Positions 1 to 10,800 of a DNA stretch of 64,000 nt are shown here, one piece after another (within the stretch, counting starts at the first letter, position 1; every line of letters starts with the position of its first letter). The notes beneath the pieces are model-generated. The model searched no databases, was not told the origin of the DNA, and saw only the letters and a program-made list of their open reading frames with translations. Source of the DNA: M3007 sp046160625 (GTDB lineage: Bacteria; Bacteroidota; Bacteroidia; Chitinophagales; Saprospiraceae); assembly GCA_046160625.1 (NCBI GenBank), contig JBJXGZ010000014.1, positions 30,429 to 94,428 of the forward strand. Direction: 5' to 3'. The translations under genes were made by a program, and so were the position numbers.

Positions 1-30
1 CTGTCTAACAGTTATCAAACATTCGATGCA

Positions 31-477
31 ATGCTGAAAGAAAACCTGCTCGAATTCTTCGAACGCGAGCTGCTCAAACTCAAAGAGGAAATCGGCCTTT
101 ATCCCGTGGAGTCTGCAATTTGGGAAACCCGCCCCGGAATCAGCAATTCAGCGGGCAACCTGTGCTTGCACCTTGTAGGCAATCTCAAACATTTTATCGG
201 GGCGGTGTTGGGCAATACTGGCTATATTCGCCAACGGGATGAAGAATTTTCGCTTAAAAACATTCCACGCACCGAACTGCTTTTTAGTGTTGATCAGACC
301 ACTTTAGTCCTAAAAAACACGCTTCAAGGGTTTTCTGAAACCGATTTTGATAAAATTTACCCGTTGGAAAAACACGGCCAGATGGTGACGACGCGATACA
401 TGCTCCTCCACTTGCTCACACACCTGAATTACCATTTGGGACAGATTAATTATCACAGAAGGTTAATCACAGAGTAG
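31..477 (+). CDS. DinB/DUF1572-like protein, 5' end possibly outside the window
   Basis: The 148-residue product is a small helical protein resembling the DinB-like (DUF1572) superfamily, which uses a four-helix bundle with a His-based metal site. Histidines lie in the first third (LCLHLVGNLKHFIG) and near the end (LLHLLTHLNYHLGQINYH), the expected arrangement for metal binding. The reading frame is open back to base 1 (ten more codons before this ATG), so the true start may lie upstream of the window. A long palindrome follows the stop. The family assignment is from pattern memory and the substrate is unknown. Confidence 0.7.
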   Translation: MLKENLLEFFERELLKLKEEIGLYPVESAIWETRPGISNSAGNLCLHLVGNLKHFIGAVLGNTGYIRQRDEEFSLKNIPRTELLFSVDQTTLVLKNTLQGFSETDFDKIYPLEKHGQMVTTRYMLLHLLTHLNYHLGQINYHRRLITE

Positions 478-484
478 TATTCAA

Positions 485-640
485 TTTTTTTGATTTAAGA
501 TTAATAGATTACATGATTGTTGATTTTTGATGGGATGGATGATGTGAGTATGTGCGATTTTCGATATATAGACCATCGAAAATCTTACATATCCATCAAA
601 AATCAACAATCATGTACTCGTCAATCTTAAATCAAAAAAA
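485..640. repeat. long imperfect intergenic palindrome
   Basis: The left arm (485-532) and right arm (593-640) are nearly exact reverse complements, both rich in TTGATTTTTGATGG-type words. A second short hairpin (556-565 with 575-584) sits in the middle. It fills the gap between the DinB-like gene and the cysteine desulfurase. It could act as a terminator for the first gene, but the arms are far longer than a normal intrinsic terminator. Confidence 0.85.
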
Positions 641-684
641 CGCGTGTTAGACCCCCTCTCCGCCAATACCTTAATTCAAAAACA

Positions 685-1839
685 ATGCAACGAGTCTATT
701 TCGACAACGCCGCCACAACCCCCATCTCTGAAGAAGTCATCAATGCGATGCTGCCCATCCTGCGCGGCCAATACGGCAATCCGTCAAGCATCCATGCGGA
801 AGGGCGGAGCGTACGTGCCGCATTGGAATCTGCGCGAAAGGCGGTGGCACAAAGTATCGGAGCAGGCACCGGGGAGATTTTCTTTACCTCCGGCGGCACG
901 GAAAGCAACAACATGGCCATCAAATGCTCCGTGCGCGACCTTGGTGTGCGGCGCATTATCTCCAGTCCGACCGAGCACCATTGTGGCACACACGCCATCG
1001 AAACCGTTGAAAAAGTGGATGGCGTAGAAGTCGTGTGGCTACCCGTGGATGCTGTCGGAAGACCTGATTATCAGGCGCTTGAATCTGCCCTGGCCGGTTC
1101 TGGTGGCAAAAAAACACTCGTGTCGCTCATGCACGCCAACAATGAAATCGGTACCATGATTGACCTCGGCTTGGTGTCGGGCTTATGCCGTCAATACGGG
1201 GCCCTTTTCCATTCGGATACGGTGCAGACCGTCGGGCATTTCCCGATCAATGTGCAGGAAACACCCTTGAATTTCATGTCGGGCGCGGCCCATAAATTCC
1301 ACGGGCCAAAAGGCGTGGGATTCATTTATATAAGCCCGGAAACCCCTATCAAGCCGTTTATTGACGGCGGCGCACAGGAACGCAACATGCGCGGCGGCAC
1401 CGAAAACGTGTACGGCATTGTAGGACTCGCCAAAGCCCTTGAACTCGCCACCACCGAAATGAAAGAACGCGTGGCGCATATCTGCGATGTTCGCAACTAC
1501 CTGAAAGAAAGGCTTTTAGAAACTTTTGATGACATCCAGTTCAATGGCGACTGCGACGGCGACAGTCTTTACACCGTGCTCAATGTTTCCTTCCCACCCA
1601 ACCCGAAAAACGAGCTGCTGCTGCTGAGTATGGATATTGCCGGCATCAGTTGTTCGGGCGGTTCAGCCTGTTCGAGCGGCTCGGAAAAAGGCAGTCACGT
1701 ACTGGAAGCCATCCATGCAGATCCGGCGCGGAAGAGTATCCGTTTTTCGTTTTCACACTACAACTCCAAAGCGGAGGTGGATTTTGTGGTGGAGAAGTTG
1801 AAGACGATTTTGCCGGTGCGAGAAATGGTGGGGGTGTGA
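685..1839 (+). CDS. cysteine desulfurase (NifS/IscS class)
   Basis: PLP enzyme of 384 residues that removes sulfur from cysteine for Fe-S cluster or thio-cofactor synthesis. Visible features: the N-terminal YFDNAATTP motif, His98/His99 stacking over PLP, the Schiff-base lysine in AAHKFHGPKG (Lys204), and the catalytic loop SGGSACSSGSEKGSH with Cys329. Length and loop spacing fit group I (IscS/NifS) rather than SufS. No iscU or other Fe-S assembly gene is adjacent, so the partner is unknown and no specific symbol is given. It converges on the caspase-TPR gene with only 27 bases between stops. Confidence 0.93.
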   Translation: MQRVYFDNAATTPISEEVINAMLPILRGQYGNPSSIHAEGRSVRAALESARKAVAQSIGAGTGEIFFTSGGTESNNMAIKCSVRDLGVRRIISSPTEHHCGTHAIETVEKVDGVEVVWLPVDAVGRPDYQALESALAGSGGKKTLVSLMHANNEIGTMIDLGLVSGLCRQYGALFHSDTVQTVGHFPINVQETPLNFMSGAAHKFHGPKGVGFIYISPETPIKPFIDGGAQERNMRGGTENVYGIVGLAKALELATTEMKERVAHICDVRNYLKERLLETFDDIQFNGDCDGDSLYTVLNVSFPPNPKNELLLLSMDIAGISCSGGSACSSGSEKGSHVLEAIHADPARKSIRFSFSHYNSKAEVDFVVEKLKTILPVREMVGV

Positions 1840-1866
1840 GATTGCAGAGCAGTCTTTTACTACCGC

Positions 1867-4800
1867 TTATCCTTTGAACTGGTACGGGAAGTATTTTCTT
1901 AGCAAGGCTTTGAATTCCGGCTCGTCTTGGATGTTCCGCAAGTCAATGTCTATCAAGACCGATTGGTAGTCGAAGTAGAATTTATCAAAAGCCTTTTTGA
2001 GCCATTTGAGAGATTCTTCCTCATCTCCCACCAAAGCATAAAGCGCGGCATTATTGTAAAGTAGATACTCGTCTACCTTTTCTTCTTCCAAACCACATGG
2101 GGCCAACGCTTCCGTATTTCCAAGCCGGTAATTGGCAAGGCAAAGCATCCATTGTTCGTATGGATTCTGTGTGCCGATTTCAGTCGCTTTTTTGTACCAG
2201 GCAAGCGCTTCTGTCGGTTCGCCATTCTGCCAGTAAGTCTCCGCTAATAGGTGGTACAACGATATTCCCGGCTCCTTCTCAATACCCCCTTTGAGCAAAA
2301 CGATTGCCTGATTCACCATGCCTTTTTTTCGGTAAAACTTACTTAACAGCTCATAGCCGCCTGAATACACGGGAGCATGGTCCACCAAGGCCTGGGCCGT
2401 AAGTATTGCTGAATCCAATTTTCCCATGATTTCATAACTCAAGGCAACGTGGTACAGCCCTGTTGGAGAGTTCGGGTTCAGGTCGGTAATTTTTTTGAAC
2501 CAATTTATGCCGACATCAAAATAGCCCCATAGCCTTGCTAATCGGGCTGCCCAGTACAATCCTTCAATCCAGGTAGGGTCTGCATTCACTCCCTGTTCAA
2601 TTATCAATAGTGCTGAATCTGGCTTGTTTTCTACAAAATATAAATTAGCCAAAACGCGAGCGCATACTCCGGGATTTAACTGGTTACATTTCAAATATAG
2701 CCGTTTTGCTACAACGGTGTCATTAAAATGCCTTTCGCTAAGCATACCAAGGGCTTTATACGCCCATGCATAATTAGGGTTGATGTCTATAGCCTGCCAG
2801 TAATATTTTTCTGCATTCCTATAGTCGCCAACTCTTTGATACGTAAGGGCCACCTGGCTAACAAGCCCAAAGTGGTTTGGCTCTATTTTCAATGCTTGAT
2901 GCGCTATGGACAACGCTGAATCGGGCTTGCCTTGGAAGCTGTAAGTTTGGCTCAACAACCAATGATTAGTCAGGTTGGTAGAATCTAAGGAAATAGATTT
3001 GTAGAAATACTTTTTAGCCAATTCGGGGTTCCACTCGTAAAAACGATACAAACGCCCCAACTCAAAATACAGAATCGCCTTGTCGGGGAACCGCTCAATA
3101 GCATGAGTGAGTACGTTTTTGGACGCTTCGGTATTTTCAGTTCGGCTGTAAAACATAGCGGCGTACCAGTAACTTTTGTAGTCCTGGGGCCAGCGGGCGA
3201 GGATTTGCTTATAGATGAAGTCGGCGCTGTCCGCTTTGCCACCGTAGTGAAATGAATTTGCCAGGGTCAACCAGGCATCTAAACTGGTGGAATCTATAGA
3301 TATGGCTTTATGGGCGTAGGCTATGGCAGCCGGGTAATCGTACAAATTATAGGTGAGGAGGCGGGAAGCATCCATGATGGGAATTATCCATTTTGGAACC
3401 CTTTGCATTGCCTTTTGAAAATAGGCCAGAGATTGCCCGTAGTCGCGGAGGTATTGGTGCAATTGTCCGATTTCCTGCAAAACGAATGGCACATTTTCTT
3501 CGAGTGCCAAAGCCTGGACTTGCTTTTCCAATGCCAGGTGGTAAAGCGAATCGTTTTTACGCCAATCAGTGCCTTTTAGTCGCAGGTTAAGCCCTTCGAA
3601 ATACAATTGGCGGGCGAGCAGGGAATTATACATGTAGTGGTTATTGCCCAGCAATTCAGCAGCCCGTTGAAGGAATTGAGGGTACTTGGTATATTTGGGG
3701 TCGTTTTTATACCGGTCAACCATTTCTAAGGAATCTGCTTTCAGGTAAGCGTTCAAGGCCTGCTGCGCCTCGTCCTGTAAGGCAGCGGCATAATTGCGGC
3801 GCATGGAAGCGTGCAGCCGCTTCATCTTCGGCTCCGCAATCAATCGCAGGTAATACGCATCGGCACAAGCGTCGGTGGGCTCCAAAAACACCTTGTCCTT
3901 CAATGCTTTTTTGAACAGTCGGTACAATTGCCGCAACGTCGTGTCCACGGTCGCCAGCACTTCGTCTTCGATACCCCGGTTCTCTGTGGGCGAAAAAGGG
4001 CGGAGCTGTTCTTCCCTGCCCAGTCTATGGGCTGCCAATATTTCCGGCGATACTGCCGCCAGCTTTTCCGCATTTCCGCCGATCACCTGGGGAGTCTGGG
4101 CAAGCGGCGCCACTTCCGGCGTCACGTGGTCTTCTAAATAGCGCCGCATTTCCTGCAGGTTCACGCTCAGGTCCTTGTTGTCGTCTGCCATGCCGTACAG
4201 CCCGTCCATGAGGTGGAAGCTGAAAGCGCCGCGCCCTCCGCCCCACTGCTCCCCTTCGAGGCTGTATTCGTCCGCCTGGCAGGAAAGGATTTTGATTTCT
4301 TTGGCAAACTGCTTGGCGAGATTGGCATTGGTCAGCAGGGGGCCGTTTGAGTCGCTGCCCGCCAGCTTGCCGGAGCGGCAGGCATCGGTGATGAGCACCA
4401 CTCGCACTTTGTTTTCAGTTGAGAGGGTCGAAACGACGGTCTGGAGCATTCCTAATTGCACCGAGCCGCCGCCCATGTAAACTTTTGGGGGCGAATCCCA
4501 GCAAAGCAGGAATCCCGGCTGCCCCATGAATTTTGCTTCCACGTCCCCGTGTCCGCTGAAATAGATGATAACCTGGTCTCCCTGCTCGCTTTCCTCGACG
4601 AGCCAATAAAGCGCAGCAGCAACTTGTGCCCCGGTGGCTTGTTCGTTCGTCAGCACCTTGAGGTGGTCGCCATCGAGCGAGCCGCCTGCCAGGCTTCGGA
4701 GGAAATTGGCAAAGGCTTCTGCGTCTTTGTCGGCGAAGCGCAGGTCGGGGATTTGCGGGTCTTGGTAGTCGGAGATGCCGATGACGACTGCACGTGTGCC

Positions 4801-4932
4801 CGCCGAAGCCTCGGCGAAGGAGCCCTCCTTCGCCAAGGCTTCGGCGGGTAAAGGTTTGACGCTTTTTTCGGTTTGGGCAGAAAAGGAGCCAGAGCAGATG
4901 CTAATCAAAACAAGTAACAAGGTCTTTTTCAC
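1867..4932 (-). CDS. exported caspase-family (C14-like) protein with TPR repeats, intact copy
   Basis: A 1021-residue protein starting at GTG. Residues 1-20 form a signal peptide ending FSAQ, so it should be exported. A caspase/metacaspase-like domain follows at about 45-290, with the catalytic dyad visible as His128 in YFSGHGD and Cys185 in ITDACRSG. A conserved block DGLYGMADDNKD...RYLEDHV ends the domain. The remainder (about 430-1000) is tandem TPR units (AYKALGML, GLYWAARLA and similar), likely a substrate or partner-binding solenoid. Residues 29-45 (PAEALAKEG..FAEASAG) are encoded by a palindrome and look like a late in-frame insertion. It is the intact member of a local family with 5240-7699 and 5089-5228. 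Target unknown. Confidence 0.88.
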   Translation of the reverse strand: MKKTLLLVLISICSGSFSAQTEKSVKPLPAEALAKEGSFAEASAGTRAVVIGISDYQDPQIPDLRFADKDAEAFANFLRSLAGGSLDGDHLKVLTNEQATGAQVAAALYWLVEESEQGDQVIIYFSGHGDVEAKFMGQPGFLLCWDSPPKVYMGGGSVQLGMLQTVVSTLSTENKVRVVLITDACRSGKLAGSDSNGPLLTNANLAKQFAKEIKILSCQADEYSLEGEQWGGGRGAFSFHLMDGLYGMADDNKDLSVNLQEMRRYLEDHVTPEVAPLAQTPQVIGGNAEKLAAVSPEILAAHRLGREEQLRPFSPTENRGIEDEVLATVDTTLRQLYRLFKKALKDKVFLEPTDACADAYYLRLIAEPKMKRLHASMRRNYAAALQDEAQQALNAYLKADSLEMVDRYKNDPKYTKYPQFLQRAAELLGNNHYMYNSLLARQLYFEGLNLRLKGTDWRKNDSLYHLALEKQVQALALEENVPFVLQEIGQLHQYLRDYGQSLAYFQKAMQRVPKWIIPIMDASRLLTYNLYDYPAAIAYAHKAISIDSTSLDAWLTLANSFHYGGKADSADFIYKQILARWPQDYKSYWYAAMFYSRTENTEASKNVLTHAIERFPDKAILYFELGRLYRFYEWNPELAKKYFYKSISLDSTNLTNHWLLSQTYSFQGKPDSALSIAHQALKIEPNHFGLVSQVALTYQRVGDYRNAEKYYWQAIDINPNYAWAYKALGMLSERHFNDTVVAKRLYLKCNQLNPGVCARVLANLYFVENKPDSALLIIEQGVNADPTWIEGLYWAARLARLWGYFDVGINWFKKITDLNPNSPTGLYHVALSYEIMGKLDSAILTAQALVDHAPVYSGGYELLSKFYRKKGMVNQAIVLLKGGIEKEPGISLYHLLAETYWQNGEPTEALAWYKKATEIGTQNPYEQWMLCLANYRLGNTEALAPCGLEEEKVDEYLLYNNAALYALVGDEEESLKWLKKAFDKFYFDYQSVLIDIDLRNIQDEPEFKALLRKYFPYQFKG
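4799..4848. repeat. in-frame palindrome inside caspase-TPR gene
   Basis: A 50-nt inverted repeat with about 23-nt arms and one internal mismatch (outer words CCCGCCGAAGCC and GGCTTCGGCGGG). It encodes PAEALAKEG...AEASAG between the signal peptide and the caspase domain. The second caspase copy has a related, shorter GC-rich repeat at the same point. Confidence 0.85.
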
Positions 4933-4984
4933 AAGATGATCGGGTTGGATTCAGGATGAAAAATTTAGTGTGATGCAGCTTGAG

Positions 4985-5080
4985 GGGATGGAACACGGAT
5001 GAAACGGATCTAACGGATTAGAACGGATTTAAAAGATCCGTTTTGATCCGCAAAATCCGTTTCATCCGTTGTACCATCCC
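4985..5080. repeat. long intergenic palindrome (ACGGAT word family)
   Basis: The arms GGGATGGaACACGGATGAAACGGAT (4985-5009) and its complement (5055-5080) differ by small changes. The centre carries further copies of ACGGAT and ATCCG. It lies between the intact caspase-TPR gene and the deleted caspase remnant. Confidence 0.85.
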
Positions 5081-5088
5081 AGATCTTC

Positions 5089-5228
5089 TTAGTTTGGGTA
5101 CCTAACGTGGTCTTCGAGATACCGGCAACTTCCGAAACCGTCACTATGGCATCGGTGTTGCGGTCGGCGAATCCGTAGAGGCCTTCTTCCAGGTGGATGA
5201 GAAGCAAGGTAAAAAGGACGTTTTTCAT
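5089..5228 (-). pseudogene. internally deleted, frameshifted remnant of a third caspase-TPR gene
   Basis: The ATG at 5228 begins a signal-peptide start (MKNVLFTLLLI), which jumps directly to HLEEGLYGFADRNTDAIVTVSEVA. That block matches the end of the caspase domain in the two neighbours (HLMDGLYGMADDNKD). About 200 codons with both catalytic residues are missing. After SEVA one base is lost; in the next frame the sequence continues RYLEDHV, as in the paralogs, and stops at 5089. The remnant lies 11 bases downstream of the second caspase gene. An apparent 92-codon reading frame (5010-5288) covers it but runs through the frameshift into a palindrome, so I do not treat it as a gene. Confidence 0.8.
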
Positions 5229-5239
5229 GGTTGTTGGTT

Positions 5240-7699
5240 TTAGTCTTTGACTTTGTCTGGGAAGTATTTTTCCATCAGTTCCTTCCACTTTGGGAGTTTG
5301 TGGAGGGGGGCGAGTTCTGGGTCATTTTGGATTGTATCGTAGTCATAGCCAATTTTCAAGGTCTGCTCCAGAGCTTCAAAAGCCTTTCCCGCTTGGTTGC
5401 TTAGGCTCAAAATGCAAGAAAAAACGAAGTAAGACTCGGCAGAAGGATCCACTTCAATGGCTTTTTTACCATAAAATTCTGCTTCGTCATAACGCTTCAG
5501 TCGGGTGTAGACTACTCCCAATAAAAGGAATCCCCAGGTCTTGGTCGAATCCATCTGAATGCTTCTTTTACAAACCTGTTCTGCTTCCGCGAATCGGTTC
5601 ATTTCAATAAAAAGCGAAGCCAAGCTGGTATAGGTGTTTATAAAGATCGAATCAGCCAGAATGCCCTTTTTGTAATGTTCCTCTGCTTCTGACAACCGTC
5701 CGGTTTCCCAGTAAAGGTGTCCCATTTCATTGTAGGTAGGTGCATTGAACGGGTCGGTCAGAATGATTTTTTTGTATGCTTATTCCGCTTCTTCAAAGCG
5801 CCCCAGGGCTCTATAAGCCGTCCCTAAGCCGTTGTATGCCCTTGTGAAGCTCGAATCAAGTTGAATGGCTTTTAGGAAGTGGACCACCGCTTCTGCATAG
5901 CGACCCATTGTATTGTAACCATACCCCAAGTGAAGTTGCGCGCAAGGGAAACAAATGCCTTTATCAGCACTGGCAATCGTTTTTTTGAACCAATATTCTG
6001 CTTTCCCAAAATTGCCGTGCTCGGAATAAAAATTTGCTTTTTGATACCAGACAAGTAAAGAGCTGGAATCCAGTTCTCCTGCTTGATTCAAAAGAGCCTC
6101 CGCATTGCCGGGTTTATTCAACCTGTGATCATAAAAAGTGGCAAGTCGGATATAGGGAACGACCCAAGTGGGGGAAATTTCCATGGCTTTCGTGGCGTAT
6201 AAAATTGCTGAATCAAGCTGTATTGCCGAGCAGATCGAGACCATTTCTACAAAAGCATGGGGCAGCTCGGGTTGCCAGTCCAGGGCTTTTAGAAAATGCT
6301 TCCGTTTTTCCAACAGCGTGGGTTGAATTTTTCCCTCAAAAAAAGACTTCCGTGCCTGCAAGGTGGCGTACATATAATGCCCGCTATCCAATAATTCCGC
6401 CGCACGATTAAGATAGGCGGGATAGTTTTGATAAAGTTGAATGGGTTTTACACCGGAAAGCACGTCTATTGTCAAACCTGTTTTGAGCATGGTGTTCATC
6501 ACCTGCTGCGCATCATCCTGCAATGCCGCCGCATAGTTGCGTCGCATAGTAGAATGCAATCTGATAAGTTTTGGCTCCTGAATAAGCCGCTCGTAATAAA
6601 CGTCGGCACAAGCGGTGGCGGGCTCCAGGAACACCTTGTCTTTCAAAGATTGTTTGAAGCGCCGATACAATTCCCGCACGTTCGTATCTACTCCCGCCTC
6701 GGTGCCTCCGGCGGATAAACCTGCCAGTACATCCTCTTCCAGGCCTTTGGATTCGACTGGCGAGAGCAAGGCCATCTGGGTGGTCTTACCGGAGCGCAAG
6801 TCGGCCAACAATTTGCGGTCTACATCGGCCAAGCGTTCGCTACGGTTGCCCAATATCATGGGTACTTGACTGATGGGAGCAACTTCGGCCGTCACATGGT
6901 CTTCCAGGTAGCGACCTATCTCTTGTAGGGTGACAAAAAGATCGTTGTTATGGTCGGCCAGTCCGTAGAGGGCATCCACAAGGTTAAAAGAAAAGGCGCC
7001 TCTGCCTCCGCCCCACTGCTCGCCTTCGATGCTGTATTCGTTTGGCTGACAGGATAAAACCTTGATCTCATTGGCATATTGCCGGGCAAGGTTGGAGGCC
7101 GTCGCCTGTGCACCACCGATGCTGTTGCCAGACAAGGTGCCGGACCGGCAGGCATCGGCGATGACGACCACTTTTGATTTATTCTGAATGGATAAGGTAG
7201 AGATTACCTCTTGCAACATAGGCAGTGCGAAAGTGCCGCCGGCCATATACACCCTCGCCGGGGCATCCCAACAAAGCAGAAAACCCGGCTGGGTCAGAGT
7301 CTTTTTTTCCACGTCACCATGCCCAGAGAAGTAGATAATGGCTTGATCACCCTCTTTTGAGTTTTCCATCAGCCAGTCAAGGGCTATGGCGAATTGGGCA
7401 ACGGTCGCTTTGCTATTGGTCAGCACTTTCAGGTGGTCGCCATCGAGCGAGCCGCCTGCGGGGGAGCGGAGGAAATTGGCAAAGGCTTCGGCGTCCCGGT
7501 CAGCGAAGCGCAAGTCGGGGATTTGCGGATCTTGGTAATCGGAGATTCCGATGACGACTGCACGTGTGGCAGTAGCAGGGGAGCTCGCCTTCGCGCTGCG
7601 CGCTTCGGCGGGTAAAACAGGTAAAGGCTTGATACTCTTTTGTTGGGCGCTGAGCGAAAGGCCCAAAAGCAAGGCAAGGATGACAAGCGAAGTTCTCAT
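5240..7699 (-). pseudogene. caspase-family TPR protein interrupted by one in-frame TAA
   Basis: Signal peptide MRTSLVILALLLGLSLSAQ, a caspase-like domain with His127 (YFSGHGD) and Cys184 (IADACRSG), then TPRs. The first open part ends at TAA 5780-5782 after GRFEEAE. The same frame continues AYKKIILTDPFNAPTYNEMGHLYWETGRL to a natural stop at 5240, so only one codon of 820 is nonsense, inside a TPR helix where E, K or Q is expected. The protease domain and the first TPRs would still be made (639 residues). It may be a young pseudogene, a sequencing error, or a truncated functional form. N-terminal residues 30-43 come from a GC-rich repeat related to 4799-4848. Confidence 0.85.
7580..7612. repeat. 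GC-rich in-frame repeat in second caspase-TPR gene
   Basis: The stretch between the signal peptide and the caspase domain contains an imperfect inverted repeat ending in CTTCGGCGGG, the word that also ends the 4799-4848 palindrome. It encodes PAEARSAKASS. Flanking protein sequence (KPLP before, TRAVVIGISDYQDP after) is the same in both copies, so the repeat occupies the same site in both genes. Confidence 0.65.
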
Positions 7700-7862
7700 A
7701 ATAATAATTTGAAAATTGTATTCAGCGTGCCATGAAAACCGGAGTAAATAGAAGGGATAAAGGTATAGGCCGTTTTGGGTTTTATGGAAAGTACATTATG
7801 TATAATATTGCGTATCAATTCACAGAATTAAGTACAATTTTGGGAGTTCGCGCACAAAATAA

Positions 7863-10800
7863 TCACTCCACCAGCACAAACCCCGCCCACTGATACGGAT
7901 CCAGCCCCGCATCCCGCAGCTCCTTCTGCGCCGCGCGGAATGCTTCCGGGATAGTCATTTTCTCCTCTAACCATTTTTTATAGAAAGTAGTCATCAGCAA
8001 AGAGGTCTGCTTATCGGGCACTTGCCAGAGGCTCATGATCAGGTACTTGACCCCTGCTATTTTGAAAGCCCGCTGTAGGCCGTACACCCCTTCGTTGCCC
8101 TGGATGTCGCCCAGGCCGGTTTCGCAGGCGGAGAGCACGACGCGTTCGGTGTTGGAGAGGTTCATCTGGCTGATCTCGTAGGCGGTCAGGATACCGTCTT
8201 CCATGCCGGGCTTGAGGGGTTTTCCGGTTTTCCAGGCGTGGTTGGCGCCGGCGAGGAGGAGGCCAGAGCGAATCATGGGGTGGTCGGAGATTTTGAAGAT
8301 GGGTTCGTTCAACGTCGGAAGGGTTTTAAACCCTTCCGACGTTTGGGGGTCTGGGAAGAAAAATCCATGTGTGGCGATGTGAAGGATACGGGGGGACGGA
8401 TTGCCGCTTGCGCCGATGGTTTTGAAGGATTCTTCAGTCGCATTGTAAGCAACGTTGGTCTGGGTACTTATGCCTCCTTTTTTGAGCATTTTTTCCACGC
8501 TGTTCACTTCCTTTTCTGTAAAAGGCAGATAATTCCATTGGCCACTGCGCAAAGTTGAGTCGGAATAGGAAAAACTTAAGCCTCCCCGACTGACGATAGA
8601 GAAGGAGTCCGGTCGTGTATTCGAAGACCGAATGACTGTGGTATCGGCCTCGTAGCGAATGCCGCCGAAGAGCAGTGCGTCGTTGGCGGCTGGTATGATC
8701 TGGGTTGGAATAACCACTTGACGGGTACTGCCGAGTTCGACCAATTTATAGCGGTCGCCCAGGACGGAATCTATGTTGAGTGGGATAGCCGCGAGGTTGA
8801 TGCGGTGGAGGAGACCAGAAGGGGAATAGTAGATGGTGTTGATGTCCGATAACTGTCTTTCGAGGGGATGCCACAAGAGGTTGTATAACGATTTTTGGGG
8901 CATCTCTGTTGCGATTATGCCCCGGTCGGCGAGGGAATAGAGTTGTTTGACATATTGTTCCTTTCGGTCACTATTTCGCTGGAGTAGGGAGTCTAGAGAT
9001 TTTTCTTCAAAAAGCGGGATGAATTGGGGTTGAGCATAACCTTGTTTTAGTAGATGTGCGGCGTACACAATACTGTCGGATGGCTCTGGATTGGAGAATT
9101 TATACCGAACAAATTCAATGGCGGCCTCAGCGGGTTTTAGGGAAGATTGCAATTCCTGCCACTTAACCTGTTGAAAAGCTTCGCCGTACCCTGCAACATT
9201 GCGCGTAATTTCTTTTTCGAGGCTATTTGCCTTTTCTGCCAAGTCGACTACGTAAACACTATCTCGTTCTGCAAATGGAAGTATGTAGACCGCTGCAAGG
9301 CGACGATGGCAGGATCGCAATTGGGCTAATAGTTCTGTACCAGTGCTATCTACTGAACCTCGATTTTTGACTTGGTTGGATGATTGAAGCAAGAAACCTT
9401 TATGGAAAAGTGAATTGTCAAAACTGCTGCCGCTGAATCCTGATGGCGCTACAATCTGGGCAAAAGATAGATTTTGATCGAGCGCGGTTTCAAAGGTGAG
9501 TACATAGGATCGCATTTCATTTTCTGAAAGATACTTGGATGCTTTTACCAAAAGTGACCTGTGAACCTCTGCCATTTCTTGCAAGAGTAATGCAGCCGAG
9601 GATATTCTGCCCATTTTCCAATATAATTTTGAAAGATTGCCAAGGATATTTGCATATTTTGAGTTATCCTTTCCCAACATAGATTCTATTATTGCCTTGG
9701 CTTCGAGATAGAGTTGTTCTGCCTGTTCATACCTGCTCGCAATCATATAACCGTTTGCCAGCTCATTTGCACTTTCAGCATACAGAAGATGTTTTTTTCC
9801 ATGTGTTTTCTCAATATTAGCCACCGATTCAAGTAGTAATGCCTCTGCTCTTTCATATTCACCTTTGTCAATCAGAAGAATTGCAAGATTTCGAATGTAA
9901 TATGCACATTCTGGATGTTCTCTTCCCAATGTTCTTTCAAAGATGCCGATCGTTTCAAGGAGTAGCGGCTCACTTTTATCGAATACCCTTTTATCCAGAT
10001 AGTAATTACCCAAACCTCCAATATTCAAAGCATATAAATGACTTTCTTTTCCGGATGTTTTTTCTGCAATAGCGATGGCTTGTTCGTAAAACAATTCTGC
10101 TTTTTCATAATTACCATTTTCCAAATATACAGTAGCCAGGTTTCCAATCGTTTCGGAATATTTTGGATGCTCTTTTCCCAAGGTTTTTTCATAAGCATCC
10201 TTGGCTTCGAAGAACAACGGCTCAGCTGTTTTAAAGTCACTTATCTCACAGTAGGTTGCTCCTAAGTTGTTTAGTAAGTTTGCATATAGATAATGATCTT
10301 TACCATATAATTTTTCAATCATTGCTTTTGCTTCGAGCATGGTGAGTATACATTTCTCATAATCTCCCATATAACCATATAAATTAGCGAAATTGAATAT
10401 GCAATTCATATATGTTTCGGGATACTTAGCCATAACGTTTGTTTCTAAAATGGATTTGGCTTCATTAAATAGCCGTTCTGACATCCCATACTTCCCATAA
10501 TTCATGTATACTAATGCAAGATTTATTAATTTTCCTGCGTACTCTGGATGCGCTTTCCCGTATTTCTTTTGAACTATAGCGACAGATTCTGTAAAAAAAG
10601 GTTCTGTTTTTTCAAACGCTCCTCCAGTTTCGGCATAAAAAACACCCAATGTGCTCAAGCAATTAACATAACCGAAGTTTTCTTTACCAAGGGATCTTTC
10701 ATGGATCGACTTCGCTTCTAGGTATGATTTTTCTGCCTCAGAAAGTTCTCCCATTTGTTGATATGTTTCACCCTTGCTTAAGCAACATTCTACATAGGGA

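Noticed and set aside
644..1027. 127-codon frame overlapping cysteine desulfurase
   Set aside because: Overlaps in another frame the N-terminal half of a certain gene; no similarity.
5010..5288. 92-codon reading frame over the caspase remnant
   Set aside because: It runs through a frameshift and a palindrome; similarity to the caspases switches frame at SEVA/RYLEDHV, so it is decayed sequence.
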